Of a DNA stretch of 64,000 nucleotides, positions 47,561 to 61,426 are shown in pieces. Position 1 is the first letter of the stretch; every line of letters starts with the position of its first letter. The position numbers and the translations under genes were made by a program. This DNA is from Castor canadensis (lineage: Eukaryota; Chordata; Mammalia; Rodentia; Castoridae). The stretch lies in contig NC_133390.1 in the NCBI RefSeq assembly GCF_047511655.1, positions 167,234,083 to 167,298,082 on the forward strand, in the 5' to 3' direction. The notes below the pieces were generated by a model. That model was not told the origin of the DNA, did no database searches, and saw nothing but the letters and a program-made list of their open reading frames with translations.

Positions 47561-48363
47561 TTTTAGAAATACACTCCTACTAGTATTCATCTTTTTATAC
47601 CTTAAGATAATTTTTTTTTAACCTGTGGAACAAGTGGGCATATAGAAATTTAAGCCAATAGTACATAAACTAACTCTTCCTGGTTAGTAGGTAATTTATT
47701 TAGTTAAAACCCAAAAACTGCTGCATTCTGTAAGAGGTAGAATTTGATGAAATGCAAAACTGAAGTCACTTAACATTAGTTACAGTTTGAAATTCTGTTG
47801 CTGTACATATTGTGGACTCCCATCTTTTGCAGACTTTACCTAAGCAGAGTTTGTGCCTGATATTTGTATATAATGCTTTAAACTGTGTATTAAGTCATTC
47901 TTCCTCACATTGAGAGTCAGTGGTGGTCTTACTTTCTACTATGGAAACAAAAGCTTCAGGTTAAGAGATCTAATGCAGATCATGTGACTTGAGAGTAGCA
48001 GAGCTAGATAGTCTCAGTCTGACCATCCTTGCTTTATGCTCCTTTTCTAGTGTGTTCTTAGATTGAAGTTGCTGTGTATGTTTTGTTTTTGTTTTGCAGT
48101 ACTGTGGTTTGAAAAGTTATCGTATTACAGAGGATATGATAATGTTTCTGTAGCTTTTGCTTTAAGATTGATTAAGCAATCAGCATGTTTATAATTGTAG
48201 TATTTTCCCTATACTATGGGAAAAGAAAGTGGACAATTAGAACAGTGAGAGAGGGCTTCCTTTGTTATAGGAGGGAGTCGAATTAAGGTTCGACTTTAAA
48301 AAAGCAGCTACTGAAAAAATTAAAGGACATGTACTTAGTATATACTCTAAAAATAATTATTTG

Positions 48364-48572
48364 ACTGGGCATGGTGGCTCACGCCTGTAATCTTACCTAC
48401 TTGGGAGGATGAGATCTGGAGGATTGCAGTTTGAAGCCAATCCAGGCAAATAGTTCATGAGACCCATCTCCAAAACAACCAGAGCAAAATGGACTGGGGG
48501 TATGCCTTAACCGGTAGAGTACCTGCTTTGCAAGTGTGAAGCCTTGAGTTCAGACCACATTCCCACCAAAAA
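48364..48572 (+). repeat. Dimeric 7SL/tRNA SINE
   Basis: 'actgggcatggtggctcacg' opens the left half. The right module carries 'ttgagttcagaccacattcc'. Confidence 0.8.
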
Positions 48573-48597
48573 AAAAATAATAATAACCAAAGCAAAA

Positions 48598-48690
48598 AGG
48601 GCTGGTGGAATGGCTCAACAGTGAAGTGTATGTTTAGTAAGCACAGGATTCTAAGTTCAACTCCCAGTACTGCAAAAAAAAAAAAAAAGT
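48598..48690 (+). repeat. tRNA-type SINE right module (monomer)
   Basis: 'agggctggtggaatggctca' to 'gttcaactcccagtactgc' with a poly(A) tail. It lies 25 bases after the dimeric copy. Confidence 0.85.
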
Positions 48691-49080
48691 TATTAAGTAG
48701 TTGTCTGTTGGGGAGAATAGGAGAGTGGAAGAAAACCAAAGCTCCCGAAATGGCTAGATGAGTTCAAGTACTGGCTCGCTGCCATCTTTTCTTACTTTCA
48801 GTGCTGCTGTGGGCATATTACTTGCCTTCTTTATTTCTTCACTTTCAGAAAAGGAAGAAGGTTGTTAGGAACATACCTTTCATGTAGGACCATTGGGAAA
48901 ACTAACTGATCAGAATAAATTTAAAGGGTTCTGCAAAATTCCTGACCTGGCTCAGTACATGATCAGCACGTTGATAGCATTTGGAAATATGGGTCTTACT
49001 TTCAGGTATGTTTCCATGCATGTCTAAAGCCTGACATTTGCTTTCTCTTTCTCTTTCTTTTCTTCTTCTAGGGAAAGACC

Positions 49081-49374
49081 ATGGACAAAAGTGAGCTGGT
49101 ACAGAAAGCCAAACTCGCTGAACAGGCTGAGCGCTATGATGATATGGCTGCAGCCATGAAGGCAGTCACAGAACAGGGGCATGAACTCTCCAATGAAGAG
49201 AGAAATCTGCTCTCTGTTGCCTATAAGAATGTGGTAGGTGCCCGCCGCTCCTCCTGGCGTGTCATCTCCAGCATTGAGCAGAAAACAGAGAGGAATGAAA
49301 AGAAGCAACAGATGGGCAAAGAGTACCGGGAGAAGATAGAGGCAGAACTGCAGGACATCTGCAATGACGTTCTG
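49081..49374 (+). CDS. YWHAB: YWHAB coding exon 1 (residues 1-98)
   Basis: Encodes the amino-terminal helices that form the 14-3-3 dimer interface and the first part of the phosphopeptide groove. The exon begins at 49072 after a pyrimidine tract and AG. The start was set at ATG 49081 (context gaccATGG, a strong Kozak), giving [11 protein letters not shown]. In this numbering the groove residues K49 and R56 and the dimer-regulating S58 are present. The exon ends after codon 98 (phase 0), before GTGAGG at 49375. In other mammals a second Met usually lies two codons upstream (MTM-). Here that codon is AAG, so only the short form can start. An open frame that continues past 49374 to 49413 is intron read-through. 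Confidence 0.97.
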
Positions 49375-51468
49375 GTGAGGGACCAGCGCTTCTGCTTCAA
49401 ACTGATCTCTTAAGTAGGATTAATTTAATGTCCAAATGCAAACTCTCAAACAACTACAAGAGAGAGGTGTCTGAATTTACTAGAAACTGCAAGCCATTTG
49501 CTACTCATTTTTAGGCATGTGATAATGATTTTTTTTTCCCCCTCACTTTTACTTGATCAGAGGTTGTTCATCACTTCTGAAGTATTTTCCTTTCCTATCA
49601 AAATGACCTGTGAAAAACAGAACATTTGGTCAACAACCCTCCATCTTTTCTTTAGAAATTGAGGCCAGATAGACAGGATCTTAGATTGGCGCAGCCACAG
49701 GTAGGCTGTTCTCTTATTAGTCTGAGTAGTGATGTTATGTCCAGTAGGGAAAACAGGACCAAAGGACTGAGGTATCTTTTAGGCTTTTTCCAGTCTTGCC
49801 TTTGCAATGTAGAGTACTGGTTTTGTCTGAAGGTTAGGACATCTCTGTCAAGTGTAGCATGCATTCCAAAGCCAAATCACAGGTGGTTTGGAGCTTCTCC
49901 TCTCCTGTATTTTATGTAAACTCTAGTAAGATGATTGATTCCCTCTAGTTACAGTTTGGGATTGGATGGGAGGGATGCATATCCTAGAGCAAATCATGAT
50001 CATACTGACTTTCCCTCACACCCTGAGCCCACTGGGAACTTTTTTTTTCTTCCAGGTGAAATCAGGTAAAAATGAGGGCTGCTTTGAAGGGAAAAGGAAT
50101 TCACACTTGTTGATCTACCTCCTCCCCTGCTGGCTGCCTCTCCGAGTTCCTACCCTTGACACCTTTCTTTTGAAAACCAGTACAAAGCTTGTCAGCCATC
50201 AGGCAGTACTCCTCATCCCTAACCTATAAGGAATTACACCCTGTCTGTATGCAAAGAATATTAAAATGACTACTGCCCCTTGCATCCTCGTACTTTGATT
50301 AAATCCCTTCCAGCTGAGCTTGAGCTTCTCATTTATTAGACTCATGGTGGAAGATAAAAGCGTCATGGCTAAACTTGCTGCCTGTTGATCATTTGGGGGT
50401 TTGTTAATGGTGCACTAATTCCTAAATGTTAGGTACATCTGGTATTCAGATGAAGTATGGCATGCATTCCAAGGGCAAGAAAGTTCGATAGTTCCTGAAA
50501 TGTAGACCAGCTTTTAAAAGCATCTGAAAGAATGTGAAGAAGAGCATGGTACTTACTGCCTCTTAACCAGTTTTTCAGGATGCCACATTCTAAAACAACT
50601 CTTCGAAAATATTGCTCTGTATACGAAGCTTGGACTCCTTCAGAACTACTTTTGTTGTAAGCATAAATGTTTAAAGGAATTTATTATTAATAATAGTACT
50701 AGACTCTGAGTGCTTACTATGTGCCAGGCAACGTGTTAAGCACTTTATGTGTACATAAGCTTACTTGTCCTCATTGCTACCCTAGAAAGTGATGTTGTGG
50801 CCCACATTATACAGGGAAACTGAGATTTGGGGTGATAGGCAGTCTGTGTAGGGTCATATGGATATAGACAGAAAGCAGCTGAAGAGGTGTCTCTTCCCAG
50901 GTCAGATTGACTCTAAACTTAATTCTTGGCAGTGTTCTCTGTTACTACTTTTTCCTCACATACTGGAAAGATTTTTTTGTCTTCTAATTACAGAAGTAAT
51001 ACAAGTTTATATGTGTGTATTTTTTTAAAGGACAGAGGCAGAAAAGTATAAAGCAAACAGCACTTCCAATCTTATCTCCCAGAGAATCATTATTCACATA
51101 ATCCTAGGCTTTCCCCCTGTGTATTATGTATACATTTTTAATATTAAAAATATATAATTGATTTTTTCACTCATTTAAGAGCCTTTCCATGTTATAAGTG
51201 TAGTTCTGCATCCATTATAATACATAGCATTCCATTATAATGAGTATATCTTAATTTATCATGTATGGATGATCAGGGTGACTTGTAACTGAAGAATACA
51301 GGCATCTGCTCTTATACCTGGGCCAAAGAACATTTAGAGGCTTGGATGAAAACAATTTTTTTAATCTTCAAAAAAATTGACAGTGGTAGTATATATCTTG
51401 AATTGCAAACATAATTTTAACATCTTGTAAACAATTAAAATTTTTTAACAATATGAATCATTTTTTAG
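49375..51468 (+). other. YWHAB: YWHAB intron 2
   Basis: GT-AG intron of about 2.1 kb. Apart from a MIR at about 50.69-50.94 kb, I recognise nothing in it. Confidence 0.8.
50690..50935 (+). repeat. MIR
   Basis: 'gagtgcttactatgtgccag', 'gtgttaagcactttatgtgt' and 'attatacagggaaactgaga' follow the MIR consensus order closely. Confidence 0.85.
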
Positions 51469-51592
51469 GAGCTGTTGGACAAATATCTTATTCCTAATGC
51501 TACACAACCAGAAAGTAAGGTATTCTACTTGAAAATGAAAGGAGATTATTTTAGGTATCTTTCTGAGGTGGCATCTGGAGATAATAAACAAA
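51469..51592 (+). CDS. YWHAB: YWHAB coding exon 2 (residues 99-139 plus one base)
   Basis: Opens after AG at 51467-51468 with GAG CTG TTG (ELLDKYL) and continues in frame from the previous exon. It encodes the central groove helix, including K120, R127 and Y128, with R127/Y128 in the segment GDYFRYLSE. These are the conserved phosphate contacts of the 14-3-3 family. The exon ends one base into codon 140 (phase 1) before GTAAGT at 51593. Confidence 0.97.
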
Positions 51593-51874
51593 GTAAGTAA
51601 CATTTTAAAAAATTTGACCAACTGTGGAGTTAGTCTTCTTTTATAACGATTTTTGATAGTTTTTTACTTTCTTCACCATAGACACTAACATCATAGTAAA
51701 AAGAATTTAAAAGGCCACAGCGCTGTGGTGAACTGGATCATTGGAGATGACAAAATACATCTAAGGGGCCACTGTAGAGGGCATTAAAAGTCTGCTATGT
51801 AGTGCATTTAAAGAGCTCTTTATCTTGGGGATTTTGATGGCTCTTTTTTTTAGAGGCAAAACTTTAAACTATAG

Positions 51875-52360
51875 TAGCCCACCCTTATCCATGGTTTTGT
51901 TTTCCCCAATTTCAATTACTGAAGGTTAGCTACAGTCTGAAAATACTAAATGGAAAATTCCAAAAAAGTCATAAGTTTTAAAGTACACACTCTTCTGGGT
52001 GATGGGGTGAACTATTGTGCCATCCTTCTCAGGAAGAGAATCATCCCTTTATTCCAAGTATCAACCCTGTATGTGCTGTCTGCATATTGATCACTTAGTT
52101 GCTGTTTGGTTATCAGATTGACTTGTACTATGGCAATGCTTTTTTGTTTAAGTAACATTTTACTTAATGATTCCAAAGTGTAACCTTCTATTACAGAGTA
52201 CTGTTACAATTGTCGTTTTATTATTAGTTACTGTTAATTTGCTACTTTGTTAACTTGTAAATTAAACTTTATCATAAGTATATATGAAAGCACCTATATA
52301 GGTTTCAGGCATCCACTAGTGGTCTTGGAACATAAACCCCACAGATAAGAGAGACCTTAT
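51875..52360 (+). repeat. Tigger-like DNA transposon relic
   Basis: The block starts 'cccacccttatccatggttt', continues with 'gtctgaaaatactaaatgga' and 'atcatccctttattccaagt', and ends 'ggtttcaggcatccactagt'. This is the order seen in non-autonomous pogo/Tigger-type elements. It lies in YWHAB intron 3. Confidence 0.65.
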
Positions 52361-52429
52361 TTGTATTTGGTAGTATGAAACCATCATAGTGATACATTTC
52401 TTTCATCACATGGATTTATTGTGATGGTG

Positions 52430-52590
52430 ATTTTAGTTACGCTTTATTAGGTGCCTACTGTGTGCCAAGTACTTTGGAGTCTCCATAAGTTTAGGTGGGA
52501 GTCTCCCATTTTTCTAATAAAGGAAACCAACTCTTATGTGTGTGGAGGTTTTTACTTGCTCCACAGCCACTTACCTAGTGAATAATAGCT
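52430..52590 (+). repeat. MIR
   Basis: 'aggtgcctactgtgtgccaa' and 'cacagccacttacctagtga' fit the start and end of a MIR core. Confidence 0.55.
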
Positions 52591-52597
52591 GAGAATT

Positions 52598-52780
52598 CAG
52601 CTGGGTCATGGTGGCTCACACCTGTAATCCTACTTGGGAGGCTGAGATTGGGAGGATCAAGGTTCAAGGCCAGCCCAGGCAAATAACCAGAGCAAAATGA
52701 ACTGGAGGTATGCCTCAGGCTGTAGAGCACTTGCTTTGCAAGTGGAAGCCCTGACTTCAGACTCCAAAAAAAAAAATTGG
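52598..52780 (+). repeat. Dimeric 7SL/tRNA SINE
   Basis: 'agctgggtcatggtggctca' opens the left half. The right module keeps 'caggctgtagagcacttgct'. An A tail ends near 52780. Confidence 0.8.
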
Positions 52781-53068
52781 AATTTAAGTTTGGGTGTGCC
52801 AACTCTAAAACCCATTATCTTTAGACTACAGCATACAGCTTTCCACATTCTATCTTGTTAAAGGTGTGTGTTTCTTAGCTGCTTTAGTAGACTCAGTCGT
52901 AATTGTCTGTTTTCCCCATTTCATATGATATGTGGCTTAGAATAAACATTGAACAAATATGTGATTGAATGGTGGTGACACTAATGCCTCATTCTGATGG
53001 ATCATTTGCTTTGGTCCAGTTTGCTAAAGTAATTTGATAGGGGATCCAGTGTGTGATGCAACATGTGA

Positions 53069-53290
<222 letters not shown>

Positions 53291-53990
53291 TAATCATGGA
53301 AAATAGCAAAACAGTGTGTGTTCTTTCTAATAACTTCTTTTTATTTCTTAACATTGTCACTCTCTTGTACTTTCTAAGGACTTTCTAGGAAGTACATCTT
53401 ATGAAATATAGACCAGTGCTTTGTGATTTCTTCTTAACCTGCTGATTTTTGTTTCATTTGATTACTGTTTTGGTGGATGATTGCACACAATTCCAAGTGA
53501 AGGTGGTAGTTGTTCCTCATCAAGCTTTGAGCATTGGTTGTATATTGCTATCTCTGTACCCAGATAGCAGGTTATGGCTGTGCATAAGATAGAAATCAGA
53601 CATTTTTTTTGTATATACTGTATTACTGCCTATCTTTTTTTGACCTTTCAACATACACACTGTTTAAAATTTTTTAAATGAGCCTTTGGGAATTTAAAAT
53701 AATCATGTGAATTTGCCTAGAATAAATGTGCTAGAGTTAGCAGTAGTACTGCTTAATTATTAGGTAACGCTGACTTCTGATGTAGGAATTGTTTCAGCAT
53801 TGCTGGTTGGTGCTTTGTAAACATGCATTATATATTTTTTTGAAACACCTAGCAAACAATGTAATAATAACCTAAGTTCTTTCAAAATACTATAATAGAC
53901 AAAATAAATCAACTGATTAGCCGGAAAAATAAGCTAAACTAGCTCAGAGAACTTATAGATTCTTTGCTAAAGGCTCTTTCTTTATTTTAG

Positions 53991-54146
<156 letters not shown>

Positions 54147-54204
54147 TAGCCAAGATTTAAGAGGGATTTGTACTCTATTAAATATAATTAAAATTTTAGA
54201 TTGT

Positions 54205-54378
54205 TAGCTAGATGTAGTGGTGCACTTGTGTAACCCGGGAGGCGAGGCAGGAAGATCACCTGGAAAAATTAGCAATTCCCTACCTCAAAAACAAAGTAAA
54301 ACCAGAAAGGCTAGAGCATAGTCCAAGTAGTAGAACACTTGGAGGCCTGGGTTCAATTCCCAGTACCACAGAGGATTT
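54205..54378 (+). repeat. 7SL/tRNA SINE (degraded)
   Basis: 'agctagatgtagtggtgcac' opens a shortened left half. The right module ends 'gttcaattcccagtaccac'. It lies in YWHAB intron 5. Confidence 0.65.
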
Positions 54379-54471
54379 TTTTCTTAATTGTTAGTTTTAT
54401 ATGACTGTAAAGTTTTAACTTTTGCAGTAACCACTGCCTGTAGTAATACGGCAGGGATTTTACTTTATTTG

Positions 54472-54545
54472 GGGGGGGGGGTCTTTTATTTGATCATTTG
54501 TGCATTTACTTGTATGTATATACATTGTTTGGGCCACCCCCTCCC
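54472..54545 (-). mobile_element. Short L1 3' tip, older type
   Basis: A G10 run (54472-54481) precedes 'tgatcatttgtgcatttact' and 'tatacattgtttgggccacc', resembling the complement of the L1 end at 26.2 kb. A 14-mer gtttgggccacccc at 54527 recurs at 54581. Confidence 0.45.
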
Positions 54546-54647
54546 CAGGAGTTTTAAATAGTTGAATGAGATACAATCTAGTTTGGGCCACCCCAAGGAA
54601 GATTTAGTGGCCCTAATTTATTTATTTATTATTTTTCTCTCTTGCAG

Positions 54648-54704
54648 CTGTGGACATCGGAAAACCAGGGAGATGAAGGAGATGCTGGGGAGGGAGAAAA
54701 CTAA
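54648..54704 (+). CDS. YWHAB: YWHAB coding exon 5 (residues 227-244 and stop)
   Basis: Opens after 'ctctcttgcag' (AG at 54646-54647) with CTG TGG ACA TCG and encodes the acidic 14-3-3 beta tail LWTSENQGDEGDAGEGEN, then TAA at 54702-54704. The tail sequence distinguishes beta from the other paralogues. Total protein length is 244 residues. Confidence 0.97.
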   Translation: MWTSENQGDEGDAGEGEN

Positions 54705-56477
54705 TCTCCTTTGTGCTTTGTGATCTGCTCGGTGTCACTCTGTACCCTTCATATATATCTCTTTGTGTGATAAAAAAAATATATATATATATATTGTATG
54801 TCGACTTTCGATTTTTCACAGCCTAAGCCTAGCAAAAATGGTCCATGGGATAAATAGTTGGTATTTGTATCTAAAACTCAGATTGGTCACATAAATGCCA
54901 CGGCATTCTGAAGTTTTGATTTCAGTTAACATTGATGGGATTACTGTATGTTTAATTTTTTAAAACTGAACACTGTGATTACAGGGTTTTGTAATTTAAC
55001 AGAACTCTTACTGGTATAAAAAAAATAGACCCGAATTATGCGTAATTTTTTGGAAAGTTTAACCTGATATCACAATAGTCACTGAAATATTCTGTTGTAA
55101 AGTTGTACAGAAAGTTACAGAGAATATATTGTGGTGCTGGAACTTGGAAGGAGATACCATTGGCATTGAGTTTAATGGTTTTCACAGTAATTCTGCCTGT
55201 GGTTCGGCACTTACCAACACTTAACCAGTTTGAGCTGTTGCCACTCAAAGTTCATGACCACAAATGTCTACAGTGTCTTCCTTTAAGAAAATTCAAAGCC
55301 TGAAACTGAAATTCTTTGTGGCAGGTAACTGGGCTGTTACACTGTGGAAAAGTCCCATGCTCCTATAACATGTGACTATAAGCCCCCTTTTCTCCAGCAG
55401 TATGTTACTGATTTACAACCTGTGAAAACAGAGGAATCTATTTTCCTTATTACCACTTAGCTAAAAGAGGGGAGGGGGAAGCCGTGTGTTGTATGAATGG
55501 CCTTATCTGTTTCCTGGGTAATACCTTTAAGAATTATGTTGAGTTGAGATAGTCTCTTACTTGAAGAGTACTCAGTCTTTGAGGTCTTCCTAGCTTGGGG
55601 TATTTAAATTTTGAAATTTGGCATTTTTCCCTGGCCTTTTTGATAATTGACTCTGGTTTTCTCTTCCCTCTTTAAATTGATGTCCTTTTACATCCTTACA
55701 TTTTTTTTTCTTTTGGAAGCCTCTCTTTATCCTTGGTTAACTTTTTATACTGTATGGGCAGGGGGTGAGAAATGATGAACACATTGGTGAGCAAGCCGTG
55801 CTTCAAAGAGTTGGAAAGAGTTTCCAGCACCATTGCCCTGTCTTCCTTCAGTTCTCAGCCCAGGTGTTGCTCTCCATTCAGTCATACCATGATCTGAATC
55901 AAAAAAGTATTTTTAAGTAGCCATGATTTCTCCCTGTATTGCAGCCAGCCCCGATACTGCTTGTTAGTGTGTCACCAGATCTCCTAGCACTACAGTGGAG
56001 AGAATAGTCAAGCCTATCAGTCTCACAGTATCGCCCCTCAACCTTTTGACATTCCATGTAGTTGTAGAGTCCATCTGTTTGTCCATCTGCTGAAACGAGA
56101 AAAAAAAAAGTTCATGCACTGATTTAAAACAAACCACAAAAACAAAAAAGATCCTTTCTAGCTGAACAAAAATGTGCAGTTAATACTTGGCGCTTGAAAA
56201 TGCAGTAGTGAATGTGGAACCAAGCCTGTCTGTATATCTGGTAGCTCTCTGCTTTGTTTTTCCTTACCAGTATTCTGCCTAATGTTTGCTTCTGTGATGG
56301 TTATATTGCCTAGCAAGCACACCCGTGGTTGTGAAAATAGTATAGCAAAAAAAGAAAAATCCCCGGTTATTGATGTACTAGATTTGTGTATGTCTTTTAA
56401 ACAGTTCTCGTTTCACCTTATACGGAATAATCAGGAAAAGTGTAAAAATTCAAAAGTGAAATAAAAAAATTTATCAG
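54705..56477 (+). other. YWHAB: YWHAB 3' UTR
   Basis: About 1.77 kb of transcribed but untranslated sequence. An (AT)n stretch begins about 70 bases after the stop (about 54776-54795). The UTR ends at the polyadenylation signal below. Small open frames inside (for example 55103-55303 and 56282-56464) are not expected to be translated. Confidence 0.85.
56460..56465 (+). terminator. YWHAB: YWHAB polyadenylation signal AATAAA
   Basis: AATAAA at the end of the conserved-looking 3' UTR, with 'tttatcag' about 10-15 bases later as the likely cleavage region near 56477. Confidence 0.75.
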
Positions 56478-57171
56478 GTAGTTGGCCTGTGAATTGATGT
56501 TTCACCACTACCTCTTATTTTCAGAACTAGCTGACTATTCTGATTACACTTTTGGCTCTTGCTTTCTTTAAAAATAAGCAAACTTTACTTCATCCTTTAC
56601 AATCAGAAGTCATAGTGGTAAGGGAAAGAAAATGTCATTAAACAGCTGCTTCCCACTTTTTGCAACAACCATCCAGATGTTAGTTAGGTCCCCTGTGGTT
56701 TGTAAGATTTGGTATGCAGTTACTTTGTATTGCTTTCAAGCCCTCCTCACAGTTTCTTTTGTCTTTAAACCCTGATACAACCAGGCCAGCAAGATATAAC
56801 TAGGCCTTATGATTGTGTAAGTCTTGGTATGCAAGGTCTCTTGTCCTATCACTGTTTAGTTTATGATAGCCTGCAGCACTGTTTTCTTATGGGAGTCCCC
56901 TCCTCCTTCCAAAAACTTCCACACTCCTACAGTAGAGGAAGCCAGTCAGGGTACACATATAAATATCCCAAATTAGGATTGGTTGATGCTTTTCTAGAGT
57001 GAGGCCAGACAGCCAGACCACCTCCCACGCCTTGTTCTGGAGCTGTTGAGGTCACACCCACCTAAAGGTCCCAGAGTGCCTACCTACCATTGTTGCGGCA
57101 GGGAAGCCAGCAGAATCCCTAGGAGAAGCAAGATGAAGTATTGGTCTAGAGTGGACTGGAATTTTAATGGC
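56478..57171. other. YWHAB-PABPC1L intergenic spacer, first part
   Basis: No gene or RNA recognised. Sequence is of ordinary composition with no repeat family that I can name. Confidence 0.45.
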
Positions 57172-57375
57172 CCCACACTGTGGGGTGCTGCTGGCTCATG
57201 CCTGTAAATTCTAGCTACTTGGGAGGCTGAGATCTTGTTTTGTGGCCAGCCCCTGTAAATAGTTCCTGAGACTCCCATCTCCAAAATAACCAGAGCAAAA
57301 TGGACTGGGGGTGTGGTTCAAGCAGTAGAGTGCCTGCTTTGTAATGGGAAGCCCTGAGCCCCAACTGGCAGTGTT
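57172..57375 (+). repeat. Dimeric 7SL/tRNA SINE
   Basis: 'tggctcatgcctgtaaattc' in the left half and 'ggactgggggtgtggttcaa' in the right half. The end is degraded near 57375. Confidence 0.75.
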
Positions 57376-57642
57376 GCTTAGTGCCGCCTCCTTGGCCTCG
57401 CTTTGTTAGGTCCCTGCTGTTCCCCTGCAGGCTGAGTCAAGGAGCTCCCTGGTGCAGTGCAGGTGGGGTGGCTCAGTCTAGAGGAGGGAGGGGCTATACC
57501 GGGAGGAGGCCTTGGCTGTTTGACCACCAGTCTCCAGCAAGGCTTTCATGGCAGGGTTTAGTTCCCAGTCACAAAGCCACTTCCATTCTCGGTGCCAAAG
57601 GGTGGGACCGGGCCAGGCTGTTCCGAGAAAAAGCCTTTCTGG

Positions 57643-58152
57643 CCTTTTTTCAGGCGGCCGGAAAGAAGCAGCAGCCGCTCGACCGTCTTTCAAACAAGAA
57701 GAGGGTCCTGCTGGGAGAAAGTGGCACGGAGAAGCTCCCCAGGTACCACGGGACATCAGTGTGGGCTTAAGATGTCCGAAAAGGCCACGAGGGCGCCTAC
57801 ACTGCCTTCCCCGGTACCGTCTCCATCCGAGGGGGATCCTGCCCGGCGTGGTGACCGAGATGCAGAGCAGAGGCCACTGTCACCGCCGGGAGTCCTGCAC
57901 CTCATCCGCAAGTACAGTCGCTTGGAGAAGTGCCACAAGAACATGTCGGTGCACCTGTCCCCTGCTTCAGGGACGTACAGATCGGCGACATCATCATGGT
58001 GAGCAAGACTGCGCTTCAACGAGCTCAAGGTCACCAAGGTCGCGGGCCCCAGAAGCAGTTCCAGAAGTTCAGAGCCTGGATGGGAGCCTGCTGCTCCCAA
58101 AACGAAATAAGCTTATTTTCCCACTTAAAAAAGATAAATAAATAAATTAGTG
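57643..58152 (+). pseudogene. RPS11: Processed RPS11 pseudogene
   Basis: An intronless copy of the mRNA for cytosolic 40S ribosomal protein uS17 (RPS11). It starts with an RPS11-like 5' UTR (cttttttcaggcggccgg, a 5'-TOP tract) and ends with RPS11 3'-UTR-like text (cgaaataagcttattttccc) and an A-rich tail. Recognisable codons include NKKRVLLGE, SEKLPRY-like text, then HKNMSVHLSP and KKQFQKF in shifting frames. The initiator Met and about the first 11 codons are deleted, GGCTTAAG creates a stop in the middle, and several small indels break the frame. The stop region is lost (TTCAGAG). A 12-base repeat with one mismatch flanks it (aagcctttctgg at 57631, aagccttcctgg at 58153), a good target-site duplication. 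It lies between YWHAB and PABPC1L, about 360 bases before the PABPC1L start codon. Confidence 0.93.
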
Positions 58153-58176
58153 AAGCCTTCCTGGAGGCAGGGTTAA

Positions 58177-60650
<2,474 letters not shown>

Positions 60651-60844
60651 CGGAGCGGGCACTGGACACGATGAACTTTGAGGTGATCAAAGGCCAACCC
60701 ATCCGAATCATGTGGTCCCATCGGGACCCAGGCCTTCGAAAGTCGGGCGTGGGTAACATCTTCATCAAAAACCTGGAGGACTCCATTGACAACAAGGCTT
60801 TGTATGATACCTTCTCCACCTTCGGGAACATCCTCTCTTGCAAG
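60651..60844 (+). CDS. PABPC1L: PABPC1L coding exon 2 (residues 65-129)
   Basis: Opens after 'cccgtccag' with CG, which completes Ala65, then GAG CGG GCA CTG. It encodes the end of RRM1 ([20 protein letters not shown]) and the linker [14 protein letters not shown]2 then begins with RNP2 IFIKNL at residues 101-106, and the exon ends at ILSCK. It ends phase 0 before GTGGGC at 60845. A complete PABPC1L has four RRMs and a carboxy-terminal MLLE domain; those exons lie beyond the window. The open frame to 60958 past the donor is intron read-through. Confidence 0.92.
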
Positions 60845-61074
60845 GTGGGCGTGCCTCTTTGTGGGGACTCAGTGTCAAGTACCCGTGTGGTAGAGGGATG
60901 CCAACCAACACTTCACCTTCTAGTTGGGCTTCAGGTTCAGCAAATGCTGGACCAGTAGCTGTTCTTTTAGTCTTAGCTTCATACACCTATCCGAGGTTAC
61001 CTGTGTACCGGTCAGCTCGCTGTGTCACCACCCGAAGCTCATGGCTATCTAAGCCACTGTTTATTTAACTCATA

Positions 61075-61340
61075 ACACTGCAGTTGGCCATCAGGCTTGA
61101 GCTCAGCTGGGCAGTTCTTCTGGCCTTGGCTGGATCCTTGCATCTGTACCTGGTGGGGTCCTCAGGGGACATATGTGGCAGTGGCTGACCATCAGCTGTA
61201 ACAGCTGGCCTTTCCACCATGTGGTCCTCTATCCTCCAGCAGGTTAGCCTGGGCCATTCTTAGGCGGTGGCAGGTCCCAGAAGACAGTGGAAGTTTACCA
61301 GGCTTCAACTCAGAACTGGGACCCCATCACTTCTACTGCA
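61075..61340 (+). repeat. Ancient DNA-transposon-like repeat, family not assigned
   Basis: 'gagctcagctgggcagttct' and 'ttctattggccaaagcaagt' are familiar blocks of an old mammalian interspersed repeat, but I cannot name the family confidently. Confidence 0.4.
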
Positions 61341-61426
61341 TTCTATTGGCCAAAGCAAGTCAGGAGATCAGCCCACGTTCAGAGTGAGAAGGCAGGAGAA
61401 CATACGGGATAAGAAAGCCATTAATT

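Larger units (their letters stand above)
34833..49071 (+). other. YWHAB: YWHAB intron 1
   Basis: The intron runs from GTGAGT at 34833 to a pyrimidine-rich tract and AG at 49070-49071. It holds SINEs, MIRs, a short L1 tip and a Tigger-like relic, listed separately. Stretches at 35.2-37.0, 37.7-39.0, 40.45-41.1, 43.25-44.1, 44.7-46.0 and 46.9-47.4 kb hold nothing I can name. I saw no further coding exon. An extra 5'-UTR exon could exist but cannot be identified from sequence alone. Confidence 0.85.

Noticed and set aside
49081-49413. 110-codon ORF as a stand-alone protein
   Set aside because: The last 12 codons (after 49374) are intron read-through past a GTGAGG donor. The real product continues at 51469.
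57381-58145. Overlapping open frames of 129-197 codons
   Set aside because: They are frames through the RPS11 processed pseudogene and its flank, with the RPS11 reading frame broken between them.
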